A DNA stretch of 64,000 nt from Zanthoxylum bungeanum (taxonomy: Eukaryota; Streptophyta; Magnoliopsida; Sapindales; Rutaceae), in NCBI GenBank assembly GCA_019454045.1, contig SKCR01025341.1, positions 186,001 through 250,000 on the forward strand. The letters run 5' to 3'. Under the pieces are notes generated by a model. It was not told where the DNA came from, searched no databases, and saw only the letters and a list, made by a program, of their open reading frames with translations. How positions within the stretch are numbered: the first letter of the stretch is position 1; each line of letters starts with the position of its first letter. Shown here one piece after another: positions 48,131 through 58,830 of this stretch. A program made the translations under genes and the position numbers.

Positions 48131-48837
48131 ACTTTATAACATGTTATGCACGGCGGAATAAGATTTGAATAAATCTTATAGAGTAAGCTATTCAAAGACT
48201 TTTTGAAAGTCGAAGAAAATCAAAATATGAAAGAAGAAGATATTAAAGAGAAACTTCAAGAAGTACAAAGCAACAAGACCTCATTTAGCTCATTATGCAT
48301 GTCTACACTGCAAGAAGTCTGGACACTAGAAGAAAGATTTTCCAGAGCTGAATGGAAATGCAGGACCGTCAGGTACACTTTCTATTTTTCCTATTATTGA
48401 TATCTCATTAGCCTTAAATGCAAATAGTGGATGGGTGTTAGACACCGGAAGTCCCACTCATATTTGTAACTCTATGTAGGTCATGAGGGTTAAAATAAGG
48501 TTGAAAAAATGGGAGATCTAGCTTAGAGTTGAGAATGGCGATACATTGGATGTCTAAGCCATAAGAATGGTTGTTCTAGATCTCCCTAATGGATGTAAAT
48601 TATTTTTACATGACTATTATTATATAATCTCTCTTAGCAGACAGATAATATCATTACAGATATTGGATAAAGAGGGATATAAAATAAACATTAAAGATGA
48701 TGCTTTATGTTTATATGATAAAGACAACTATTTGATATATGAATATTCTTTACCTAAAGGTCATTATGTTTTAAAAACTTATCGAGATGTCTTTAATATA
48801 GAGGAAATGCAAGTAAAAGATCTGAATTAAATAATAC
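48131..48837 (+). pseudogene. CopC zinc knuckle and protease
   Basis: Zinc knuckle CLHCKKSGH, a stop, then KKDFPEL (48300-48350); the last cysteine of CCHC is Phe. FPIIDISLALN and GWVLDTGSPTHICNSM (48405-48475) keep the DTG protease motif intact. After stops the open stretch 48567-48830 encodes MVVLDLPNGCKLFLHDYYYI and RQIISLQILDKEGYKINIKD, corresponding to CopA 9500-9650. Confidence 0.88.
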
Positions 48838-49720
48838 TGAATTATTTCATATGAGATTGGACAACATATGTGTTAAACGTCTATCCAGATTGGTTAAAGA
48901 TGGTTTGATTGAAGATCTTACCGTAGATCCTTATCCAAATTTTGAGTCATAAATCCAAGGGAAAATAGCAAAGGTCCCATTTCATGGTGGTTGGTACCAT
49001 TCTGAAGATTTATTGGAACTAATACACAGTGATGTTTGTGGTCCATTAAATCATGCCGCTCATGATAGTTCAATATACTTCGTGACTTTCACAAATGATA
49101 AGTCAAGATATGGATATGTCTATTTGATGAGACATAAATCGAAAACATTTGAAAAATTCAAAATATTCTGAAACGAGGTAGAAAAACAAACTGAGAAATT
49201 CATCAAGTGTCTTCAATCAGATCGATGTGGTGAATTCATGAGCGATGAATTTAGAAGTTATTTAAGGGAGAATGTGATTCTTACCCAATATAGTCCACCA
49301 GGAACTCCTCAACACAATGATGTGTCTAAGCGGAGAAATCGTACTTTATTGGATATAGTACGATCTACGATGAGCTATACAAATCTTCCATATTACCTTT
49401 GGGATTATGCTTTACTTACTGCTGCCCACATACTTAATAGAGTTCCATCGAAAGTTGTTTCTACGACCCCATATCAGATATGATTCGGTAGAAATCCAAG
49501 TCTTAGATATTTAAAGATTTAGAGTTGTTCTACATACGTTAGCGTTACGCAGCGGGATAAACTAGCACCCAAGGGATATAAATATAGGTTCATTGGATAA
49601 CCTGAAAATTATGTGGGATATCAATTCTATGATTCTGAGCAATGAAATGAATTTGTTGCTAGTTTTGCCACTTTTCTTGAAAAGGAATTTTTGAGAGAGT
49701 GGAAATTATAGAAAGATTGA
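48838..49720 (+). pseudogene. CopC integrase
   Basis: RLDNICVKRLSRLVKDGLI (GAG-pre-integrase) is followed by GKIAKVPFHGG and the core: LIHSDVCGPLNHAAHDSSIY (first Asp), LQSDRCGEFMSDEF (second Asp), then PPGTPQHNDVSKRRNRTLLD. There the position of the catalytic Glu, 36 residues after the second Asp, is Lys. LPYYLWDYALLTAAHILNRV and YRFIGYPENYVGYQFYDSEQ follow. Stops occur near 48950, 49170 and 49482. Residue conservation identifies the enzyme clearly, but it cannot be active. Confidence 0.88.
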
Positions 49721-50209
49721 ACTCGATGAGTTTGATCCCAACATTGAGGAACCTGAGATCCAACTAGGTGAATGATCTACAACACAGGTTTTAAATAGGT
49801 TGAATATAATATCAAGGCCTCCAGAGAGACTTTTTTAACGTCTGATGCGAGCCTTGATTTTCTCCGCTTGGAGGAAACATATAGATTCTGGAAAATGGCA
49901 GGAAGCCATGAAGTCCAAGATAGATTCTATACATGACAATCAAGTATGAGACTTGGTTGAACTTCCTGAATAAGTTAAACCTATTGGTTGTAAATGGGTT
50001 TATAAAAGGAAGCAAAGGTCCGATGGAAAGGTGGAATCCTTTAAGGCCCGACTAGTAGCGAAAGGTTACACTCAACATGCTAAGATTGATTATGAGGAAA
50101 CTTTTTCACCAGCAACCATGTAAACTATTAGGATTCTTTTAGTCATTTCTGCATATCACGATTATGAGATATAACAGATGAATGTGAAAACCACATTTCT
50201 AAATGTATT
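49721..50209 (+). pseudogene. CopC reverse transcriptase, N-terminal part
   Basis: [57 protein letters not shown] and IRILLVISAYHDYEI, then MNVKTTFLNV, where GypG interrupts at 50209. Several stops are present. The reading continues at 53309, with the duplicated gtatt, as FLEKDIYIEQPEGF. Confidence 0.88.
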
Positions 50210-50737
50210 TGTAATATCCCAGATTTTCGGAATTGTTCTAGAAATAAACCTTGTATGAGTTTGTATGTTTAAGTTAGGAGCATAGTTACTTACTGAGTCA
50301 TTATGACTCACACCACAACAGTTTATAGATTTACAGGTTAGTAGCTGTCATATCGAACCAGCAGATGTTCGGTGAAGACTTTGAAGACGGTGGATCGCCC
50401 CAATTGCAGTCAAGAGAGTCTTGGGTCGAGTTATGGGTCCTCACGGCCCTTTGTATGGTTTTTGCATTTGTATCTCATTTATATAAGTGATGTAATAGTT
50501 TAGTTTTATTTTTGAGTCCTGGCCGGAGGCCAATTGATTTACTTTTGTTCATTGAGTTTGGGCCTAAGGCCTTGATGTTGAGAGTTGATGATTGTGTTGT
50601 ATTTGGATGCTGGCTATAGGCCAGGTTGCATGATGTTCTACATACATCATGCCGAAATTTCGTCAGAAACAGAGGCTTATGGAGATGGGTTCTCCTGTCT
50701 CCTGCCGGTAGCATCCTGGCCTAGGCGGGATGTTACA
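50210..50737 (+). repeat. GypG 5' LTR (internally deleted)
   Basis: Begins like the 3' LTR (cccagattttcgga) for about 35 bp, then jumps to ttacttactgagtcattatgac. The last 280 bp (from cctcacggccctttgtatgg, 50438) match 53010-53308. The segment gagtcattatgactcacacc also occurs in the solo LTR at about 59725-59745. Confidence 0.88.
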
Positions 50738-50741
50738 AAGA

Positions 50742-50760
50742 TGGTATCAGAGCCAGGTTT
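50742..50760 (+). promoter_or_regulatory. GypG primer-binding site
   Basis: tggtatcagagccaggttt, an initiator-Met PBS, four bases after the 5' LTR. Confidence 0.92.
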
Positions 50761-51352
50761 AAGAGTCAGAGTCAGTAGCATAATCTAGAAGTCAGTGACT
50801 GCAATTGTGGGGATCCAGCTGTCGGAGATTGTCTTCTGTTTGGTAAAGACCACGTAGGTCTTTGTATGTATCTTCTATGATTGTTTGATATGATTTGATT
50901 CTTTTATCCAGTACTTTGCTTGCTTGAATAGGAGTCCATGGGTGACTCATTTGTTGTGCATAGATTAGCTATCTCTTTATGGGAGGAGATTAGATTAAGA
51001 CAGTACTTTTACGCCCTTTAAGTCAGTGAATTGGTAAGAATGAGATAGTACCAGTACAGGGCCCTTGTGAGGCCAGAGGATTCGAGATCAGAACCAGAAT
51101 AGTACAGCTAAAGATAAGAACCAGATCAGTATAGTCAGAATTGAGAATCGGACCAGTATAGCTAGTTTAAAGCAGTACATGAGCTCTTAAGGAATCCTGG
51201 TTTATAGATAATGATTAGTTAACAGTTGAGACAGAAAAATTATATCAGTAGAGTTTAGAACAAGATAGTTTCGACATATGCGACCAGGTTCGAATCAGCA
51301 GTTATAGGGATGGAGAAATTTCGAGGACGAAATTTTTATAAGGAAGGGTGAA
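50761..51352 (+). other. GypG interior, non-coding
   Basis: About 600 bp without an ORF of note. 51080-51180 repeats agaaccagaatagtacag-type words. It ends in tttcgaggacgaaattttta and the PPT taaggaagggtgaa. Confidence 0.8.
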
Positions 51353-53308
51353 TGTAACATCCCAGATTTTCGGAACTGTTCTAGAGGATTTCCGGACCAA
51401 TGTTATAGTCTCGGATCATGATGATAATGGAGAATAAAGATCATGCGAAGTTATATGGGTTGGTATAATATATTATGAATATTCATCGCGTCGGAAAACG
51501 TGTGGGATCAAAAGTCAGTTACGCGATTTTTACTATACGAGTAAAGTTTACTGTTTTGACCACAAAATTAGCAAACGAACTCCGATCGAGTTGATTCTTG
51601 AACCAGCGGAATCGTTTTCCCGAGACGAACAACTTTCGTGTTGAACACATTTCGAGAATCACGCCAGAAGGGCTTCGAAAGTGGTGATTTCCGAAAACAC
51701 CATTCCTAGTGGGGGCATTTTAGTCATTTTCGAATATTAGATATTTGTTATCATTTATATTATTATTATTGTAATTGGAAATACAGAAAAAAAAAAAAAA
51801 AGAGGGAAGCAGCTCGTCGCACGTGAGGAGAAGGAAGGGACGCCGGCGGCGATCCGGCCGGCGTCTGGCCGGCGCACCGGTGGCAATAGAATCTTCCGGC
51901 GACGACGATCATGATGGTGGCCGGCGATTGCTCAGTTGGCGGCAGACGGCGGCGTAGGGAGGTGAAAACAGTGGCGCACATGGGTGAGTCGGTTCCGGCT
52001 CGTCGGTTCGTTTCATGACCCGAGCCACCTACCAAATTGAAGCCCTCGGAGAGTACTACGAGTGTGCGGAGTCAAATTCGCCGAACAGCGGCCGGAATCA
52101 CGCAAAACGAGGAGAAAAGCGTCGGTGAACAGTGAAACCATGTTGAACAGTAACTCCGATTGGAATTCCGATCGCACCAACGCGTTCGTATGGCCGATGG
52201 GAGTCCGAATATGGCCTCGGAATTTTGGTACGACTCTCCGTTTAGAATTTCATGTTTTAAAGTGTAACGATTTATATTCGGATGTTTCCAGTAGTTCCGT
52301 AGTGTAACGAATTAGCATGAAATGAATTGAATACGATTTAATATGTTAAAACGATGCTTGTTGTAGAATTCGAGAGAGAACGGATTAGATTTGATCAATC
52401 CGATAGAATTAGCGAGTTTCCGGTAAAATGGAGTTTCTCGCACGACCTAGCGTAGATGACCGTAATCATGAAAATAGTATATATATGATATTGCGAGGGT
52501 AATTTGGTGATTTCGGAGTAGATCGGAGGGTTTGAGACCCTTCCGTAGCGTTTGATTTAAACTTTTCCGCAAGTTTTACCGCAAACGCGTAACATGAGAA
52601 TCTGAGCTATCTAGTTAGTTTAGAGTAGTATATAAGCATGTATTATAGTAATGAAGTTTGAACGGTAGGATCAGAGAGGATTCGTGTATTCCGAGAAAGT
52701 CCGTAGTTTAGTATAGCTGAGTTGGAAGTTCCGCAAATAGCGGTTTTGACCCTGTGTTATTATTGTTTTAACAGATCGGATCCAGGTTAGGAGTGACCGC
52801 AAATCAAGTAAGTAACTCATGCTACGAATACTTAAAAGATTTAGTATTGTTCGAAATTAGTTATATAGTAAAGTTGTATATAGTATATGCATGAAACATA
52901 TATATATATATATTTATATATTAAAAGATGAATGTAGAAGAAAGAAACATGTGTAATTATATACACATATAGATAAGAACAAGCAATTATAAGCAGAGGT
53001 ATGAGCATGTCCTCACGGCCCTTTGTATGGTTTTTGCATTTGTATCTCATTTATATAAGTGATGTAATAGTTTAGTTTTATTTTTGAGTCCTGGCCGGGG
53101 CCAATTGATTTACTTTTGTTCATTGAGTTTGGGCCTGAGGCCTTGATGTTGAGAGTTGATGATTGTGTTGTATTTGAATGCTGGTTATAGGCCAGGTTGC
53201 ATGATGTTCTACATACATCATGACGAAATTTCGTCAGAAACAGAGGCTTATGGAGATAGGTTCTCCTGTCTCCTGTCGATAGCATCCTGGCCTAGGCGGG
53301 ATGTTACA
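51353..53308 (+). repeat. GypG 3' LTR
   Basis: 1,956 bp. Contains a 15-bp poly-A (51787-51801), a GC-rich ccggcg-repeating stretch (51830-51960) unlike its AT-rich neighbours, and a (TA)n run near 52898-52925. Near 53009 it joins directly to the cctcacggcc end segment, so the middle part seen in the related 3.2-kb solo LTR is missing. Confidence 0.88.
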
Positions 53309-53732
53309 GTATTCCTCGAGAAGGATATCTATATTGAACAACCAGAAGGTTTCGTATCTAGTGAGACTTCAAATTTGGTTTTTAAGCTAAATAAGTCTAT
53401 TTATGGACTTAAACAGGCATCCCGAAGCTGGAATTATCATTTTGATGAGATAATTAGAATTTATGGATTCATGAAGAATGAGGAAGAACCGTGTGTTTAT
53501 AAGAAAGTTAGTGGGAGCATGATAGTATTCTTTGTTTTGTATGTAGACAATAACCTTATAATTGGAAATGATATAGTATTAATGCAAAATATCAAAGCCT
53601 ACCTTCGCAAGAACTTCTCCATGAAAGATATGGGTGAAACTTTCTATATACTGGGTATAAGGCTCTACCCTGATAGAGTTAGGAAGCTTTAAGTGTTATC
53701 GCAATCCATGTACATAGATAAAATTTTAGAAA
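53309..53732 (+). pseudogene. CopC reverse transcriptase, C-terminal part
   Basis: FLEKDIYIEQPEGFVSSE, SIYGLKQASRSWNYHFDEII, CVYKKVSGSMIVFFVLYVDN, IIGNDIVLMQNIKAYLRKNF, MKDMGETFYILGIRLYPDRV. The catalytic YVDD is YVDN, which removes one metal-binding aspartate. After a stop (VRKL, then VLSQSMYIDKILEM) the sequence runs straight into LTR sequence at 53733. So the thumb end and most of RNase H are missing here. Confidence 0.9.
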
Positions 53733-56000
53733 TGTTGGAGTTGGTGCTTAGAGCGCCAATCCGAATAATATATTATACATTATATTTTATTAGTTACTAA
53801 TAAAATAACTACATTTTCATTTCAAACCTTATTAATGGTAATGTCATTATGCATATTAGATTGATATATAAATATGCTGAGAATGACATCGGCCTTAGTA
53901 ATACTGGACACTGGAAGGTCCGACATTGGGATAATATTACTATTATAAACTATTCTTAAAGTAAATATGCATAGTCATTGGTTTTGGAATACGATCAAAT
54001 TTCTATAACCTAGAAGACTATCACATATCGTATATTGGAATTGGAGTTACAATGGTTTAACTCGATGTACCATGAGCTTGGGAAGCTCGTATAGACATGT
54101 GGGTATTCGTTGGAGCGAATACTAAATGACTCATAAGTGATTCCTAACAGTTAGAAGTACACACCACCGTCAATAGGAATCACCTCGAGTTGAGTAGCGT
54201 ATGTGATCCTTTGACTATAGGATATGATTGATTTTGAGTGTGATCCATACCCTATATGTCAGAGACCTTTCATGGTCTGAACGCTAGACGTTCATTGGGT
54301 GTGGATCGATACATTCATTAATCAAGTGCGTATCAATATAGGATCCGTTAGCCGGTATGTGTACCATAATGGGTTTAGGTATCCACTTGATAGTGTAATC
54401 TATGTTACCTAAGCACAACTCGGATAGCCTATGACGGAAGGATTGTTAAACATATGTGATGACCTCGACTTGTATAGTTCAGAAAGGTCGTTCGTATTCT
54501 TTGTGAATTTGGAGGTGGCCGAATTGCTTACATATAAGCTAGGCTTATATGATGAACGTGTCTGTACTTAGAGAGTCTCACAATATGAAGTGTACTCGTT
54601 GAGCACTTGGGTAGCCGATAATTTTTTATAATAATAATATTTGATATTATAATTATCAACTAAAATAATTACGTGTTATTTGATAACATTAATTATTTGC
54701 TATGACCCAATTGGATTAACTGGATTAATCCAAAATCACACAAGAGCTTTGTAGTAATTTCATAAATAACTCTATCATTAGAGGAAATTTTGATAATTAT
54801 AAATATATAATAATATGTGTATTTTGCTTGATTTAATTGGATTAAATCAAAGTGGTAGACAAATGTGATTAGTCACACCTAATTATACATATTTGGACAA
54901 ATTGGATTAAGCCCACCTAAAACTTGATTATAACTTTTATTAATAAAAACTTGCATAAGTTTTGCTATAAAAGACAAGCTTGATCAAGTTTTTAATTAAG
55001 CTTGAGCTTAAGAAAGTTAAGCTTATGAAAGCTAAAACAAGCAAGATTTAAAAATATTAACCCAAGTAAAAGAAGTGTTTAGAGAAGCTTTGGAAGTTCT
55101 CTATAATATTTCAACTAGGAGAAATCAAGATTAGATCTTGGAATCAAGCTTGCTAGCATTGGAATCAAGTTTGGATCTTGGAGTCAAGCTTGCTAACTTT
55201 GGAAGTTCTCTCCAACATTTCAATAAGGAGAAGAAGATTGGATCTTTGAATCAAGCTTACTAGGTGAGTTTGATATTCTCTAAAGCTATGTTTTCATTAG
55301 TGAAACATATAGTGATGTATTATGTATTAGATTCATAATAACATAGCTTGATGTTGAAATTAGGCTAATAAATTATTTATGGATGCTTTGGAAGCATAAA
55401 CACAATAAGCTTGTGATTAGGTCAAAACGTTCATGTTGGACATGGAACATTAAATTAGTGTTTGGAATTCTAGATGATAGCTTGGAGTTATGGCTACCAT
55501 TCTAGAATCACTTGACCACCTTTGAGTGACCTAGAATTGTTTATGAGTCACTTCATTGTAGGATTGTAATTTGGTTTATATTTTAGATTCAAAATTTACG
55601 GATGTGCGTATTTAGAATAAATTTATGATTTTTAAAAAATATTTGATATTTTGAAAAATCTGATTTTATTCTTTAACATGTGTTGATGTTGGTTTTGATG
55701 TTAAGAATTAATTTTGTGTGTTTGAATGTGGTTAGGGAAAGTTGGAAGGAATTAGGGTAAAAGACCCTATTTCTTTCAGCTCTCTGAAATTCCAAAGAGC
55801 TGAAGGAAATAATAGCATTTGAAAAAAATTTAAAAAAAATGTGAACAGTGCGCGTACGCTCACTGAAACTTATTTTCTCCCGTTTTTGAACTCCGATTCA
55901 GCACCATTTTTTTCCTATAAACTCGTAATGGAATATAGTATTTCATTAAATTATTTAAAAATACACTTATATTTGATATCCATGGGTTAGACCCACTTCC
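53733..56000 (+). repeat. CopC-family LTR copy abutting RT
   Basis: Starts TGTTGGAGTTGGTGCTTAGA and runs to gatatccatgggttagaccc, lacking the last 80 or so bases found in the 5' LTR (46700-46780). It aligns with 17416-18230 plus 45743-46700. No PPT precedes it and no TSD is visible. A deletion that fused RT to the LTR explains it better than a clean insertion. Confidence 0.75.
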
Positions 56001-56117
56001 ACGTGTTACATATAGATAAATATTTACCCTTAATAGTGGTGTGGTTAGTTGGTGATATTCGAAGTAAAGCTCAACAGCTGATTCCACCACCGAGGCAGAA
56101 TTTATAGTGGACTCAGA
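56001..56117 (+). pseudogene. CopC RNase H scrap
   Basis: From 56023 the frame reads FTLNSGVVSW, then stops, then STADSTTEAEFIVDSE, the core of copia RNase H (compare FSLNGGAISW in CopA). It is flanked on both sides by LTR sequence. The right junction falls in a shared agaagtacaca stretch, compatible with microhomology-mediated joining. Confidence 0.85.
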
Positions 56118-56959
56118 AGTACACATCACCAAAAATAGGAATCTCCTCGAGTCGAGTAGCATATGTGATCCTTTGACTATAAGATAACATTGATTTTGTA
56201 TGTGATCCTCCACACTTTGATGTCATACATGTCAGAGACCTTTCATGGTCTGATCGCTAGATGTTCGTTGGGTGTGGACCGATGCATTTGTTAATCAAGT
56301 GTGTATCAAGATAGGATCTGTCGGCCTGTATGTGTACTATAAGAGGTTTAGGTATCCATATGAGTAAGTCTCGACTTTTAAGACTTTGTCCAAAGCTGAT
56401 CACCTAAATTTAATCGCATATATCAGAATTGATGTTCTGAATAGTTGTAAAGAATCGTGGACATTCGACATGAGATGTGGGCCTTGGAATTTTGATGATG
56501 TAATCTATTTTTCCTAAGCACAACTCAGATAGCCTACGATGGATGAATTGTTAAACATATGTGATGACCTTGACTTGTATACTTTAGAAAGGTCGTTCGT
56601 GTTCTTCGCGAATTCGGAGGTGGCCGAATTGCGTACATATAAGCTGGGCTTATATGACGGACGTGTCTGGACTTAGAGAGTCCCACAATATGAAGTTTAC
56701 TCGTTGAACACTTGGGTAGCTGATAATTTTTTATGTTAAATAATTTTTGATATTATAATTATCAACTAAAATATTTAAGTGTTATTGGATAACATTAGTT
56801 ATTTACTTTGACCCAATTGGATTAATCCAAAATCACACAAGGGTTTTATTGAAATTTCATAAATATCTCTACCATTGGAGGATATTTTGGTAATTACAAA
56901 TATGTAATAATAGGTGTATTTGGTTTGATTTAATTGGATTAAATCGAAGTGATAGACAT
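56112..56959 (+). repeat. CopC-family LTR, second partial copy, left part
   Basis: Begins in mid-LTR (counterpart of 54149) and matches through tgatttaattggattaaatc. It is interrupted by the solo LTR at 56960 and continues at 60151. Probably the true 3' LTR of CopC, missing its first 400 or so bases. Confidence 0.75.
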
Positions 56960-57249
56960 TGTAACATCCCGAATTAATTTTAGAGTGTTTGCGTTAATAT
57001 TATTTTCGTGTGAGGCCGCGTCCGAACGCGAGATAAGTTTTACTATATAAGGAGTATTTTTCAATAAATTAATTAAGTGAATAATAATCAAACTAAAAGG
57101 ACTAAATTGAAATTTGTCACACAAATATAAAATCCTAGAAAACTCTACACACACACACACGTGGGACACTCTAGACACTCACACGTGTAATTCTCACACA
57201 CACAATTTATCACACACGCACACAGCAGCAGCTCAGAACACACACAGTT

Positions 57250-57640
57250 CACGCATAAGAAGAAGAAAAGATAGACAGAAGCGGAGAAGGAGAATTGAAC
57301 AGAGAGAAATCGAGAATGGAGAGGAGAGAAGAGTCCGTCCGAGAGAGTGGAGAGCAAGAAGAGAGCAGAAACGGGAGAAATAGAAGGAAGCAGAACCGAG
57401 AGGGAACATGAGAGAAAGGGAGACCGAGAACTGAAGTAGACCGAATGAAAAAAAAATATAGAATGGAGAGAATAGGGAGAGAGAAGATTCAAGGGAAAGA
57501 GAGAAAGAAACCAGAAAGAAATAGAGAAGAGAGGGAGGATGAAGACCGAGAGAGCAGAGAAAGGAGAAAGGCCGAAGCCGAGAAGAAGAAAGAGAGGGGC
57601 TGAAGCAGTAAAGAAAGATCCGAGAAAGAAGGATTCAAAT
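57250..57640 (+). repeat. Purine-rich tract of about 390 bp
   Basis: Long runs of A and G on the plus strand (agaagaagaaaagatag, gagagaaggagaaagg) with few pyrimidines, inside the solo LTR after a (CA)n stretch. The ORFs on both strands here (for example 115 residues on the minus strand) are low-complexity artefacts. Confidence 0.85.
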
Positions 57641-58761
57641 GGGTAAGTATACTATGTAATGATTTTCTTGAGCTTTGATTAAATTTGATAAATTGGGGGT
57701 TTATGGGTTTAAATTGATTTGATGAAGAAAACTGTAAATTGAACTAAGAATGGTAATGATGAGTATATTAGGGTAATCTAACATTGATTTTAATCTTGAA
57801 ATTGAAAGAAATCAATTGGATTAAAGAAATATGAGATTTGGGGAAAAATGACATGAACCTTAGAAATTGGGGAAAAACTGATGGTAAGATGAATTGATGA
57901 TAAAAGGTGATATATAGGTTAGTAAAATCTGGAAATAAATTAAAATGAGATTCTGGAATGTGTATATATTATGTGTACAAGAGAAGTAGTGAAAGTTATG
58001 AAGACAATAGGAACAGAAACAGTACCTGTAGAATGAGGATGACAGTAGTAATAGTTGTAGCGGAAAAAGAAGAACTAGATATTATAATAGTAGAGAAAGA
58101 GGAGAAGACAACAATAGTATTAGTAGTGGTATTGGATGTGTTTAAAATTGAGAAATGTGAAGTATGAATGATCAGTGGATAGTTAAAATAGTTCTGAAAT
58201 TCGAAATGAATTTAGTAATTGAAAGGGGTCATGAAAGTGTTTTGTGAATAACTGATGAAATTAGTGTGTTGATCTGATTTGTGAATGTTTGCAAGTATCA
58301 GTACTGTTGCTGAAACAGGTTTTAGCAGTGTGATCGTATATCAGAACCTAATCAGTAAGTAATATTAGACCTTGAGAACTGGAAGTTGAGTCGGACCCTA
58401 CTTTATAGATCTGAAAAAAAAAAAGTAAAAGTAAGTTATGCCCTGCCCTCAGCCTCTGAAATGTAAGTCTGACCCTGGTAAGGTATAATACAAGGATAAC
58501 TTTTACAGAGTATAACTTTATATATATATGTGTAAGTGCATGCATTTGCATACATATGGAGTATGAGCATATATTGCATAAAGAAGGGTAAGCATTAGCA
58601 CGATGAGCATGAATAAAAGAATAATGCATTGTGCATGTATATTATATAATCTTTCCAGAACTAAAGTTGAGAATGATTTTGAAATACAGAGGGTTTTAAA
58701 GAAAATTTCAGATGCTTTTAAAAGGAATATTTTCAAAAAAGGTTTGATACAGTTTTGAGAG

Positions 58762-58830
58762 ACACCCAGTTGAGTGATGGTTCTGGGTGTAGAGAGACGT
58801 CCAGTTGAGTATTGGTCCTGGACGTAGAGC
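58762..58830. repeat. Pair of hairpins in the solo LTR
   Basis: ACACCCAG...CTGGGTGT and ACGTCCAG...CTGGACGT enclose similar 13-base loops (ttgagtgatggtt and ttgagtattggtc). The arms differ at two positions, and both strands changed together. Confidence 0.8.

Larger units (their letters stand above)
50210..53308 (+). mobile_element. GypG: non-autonomous Ty3-like element inside CopC RT
   Basis: Bounded by TGTAATATCCC (50210) and GGGATGTTACA (53308) with a perfect TSD gtatt (50205-50209 and 53309-53313). It has a 5' LTR (50210-50737), a PBS, only about 615 bp of interior, a PPT, and a 3' LTR (51353-53308). No protein domain is encoded. The tcgaggacgaaattttta signature before the PPT is typical for plant Ty3/gypsy elements. 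The LTRs are very unequal (528 versus 1,956 bp) because of different internal deletions. Confidence 0.9.

Noticed and set aside
53733..56000. Clean solo LTR inserted into CopC RT
   Set aside because: The right end lacks the last 80 bp of the LTR and no TSD pairs with the left flank (tagaa); a deletion or rearrangement fits better.
57114..57492. ORFs of 89 and 115 residues over the CA and GA tracts
   Set aside because: Low-complexity sequence open on both strands by composition; no domain.
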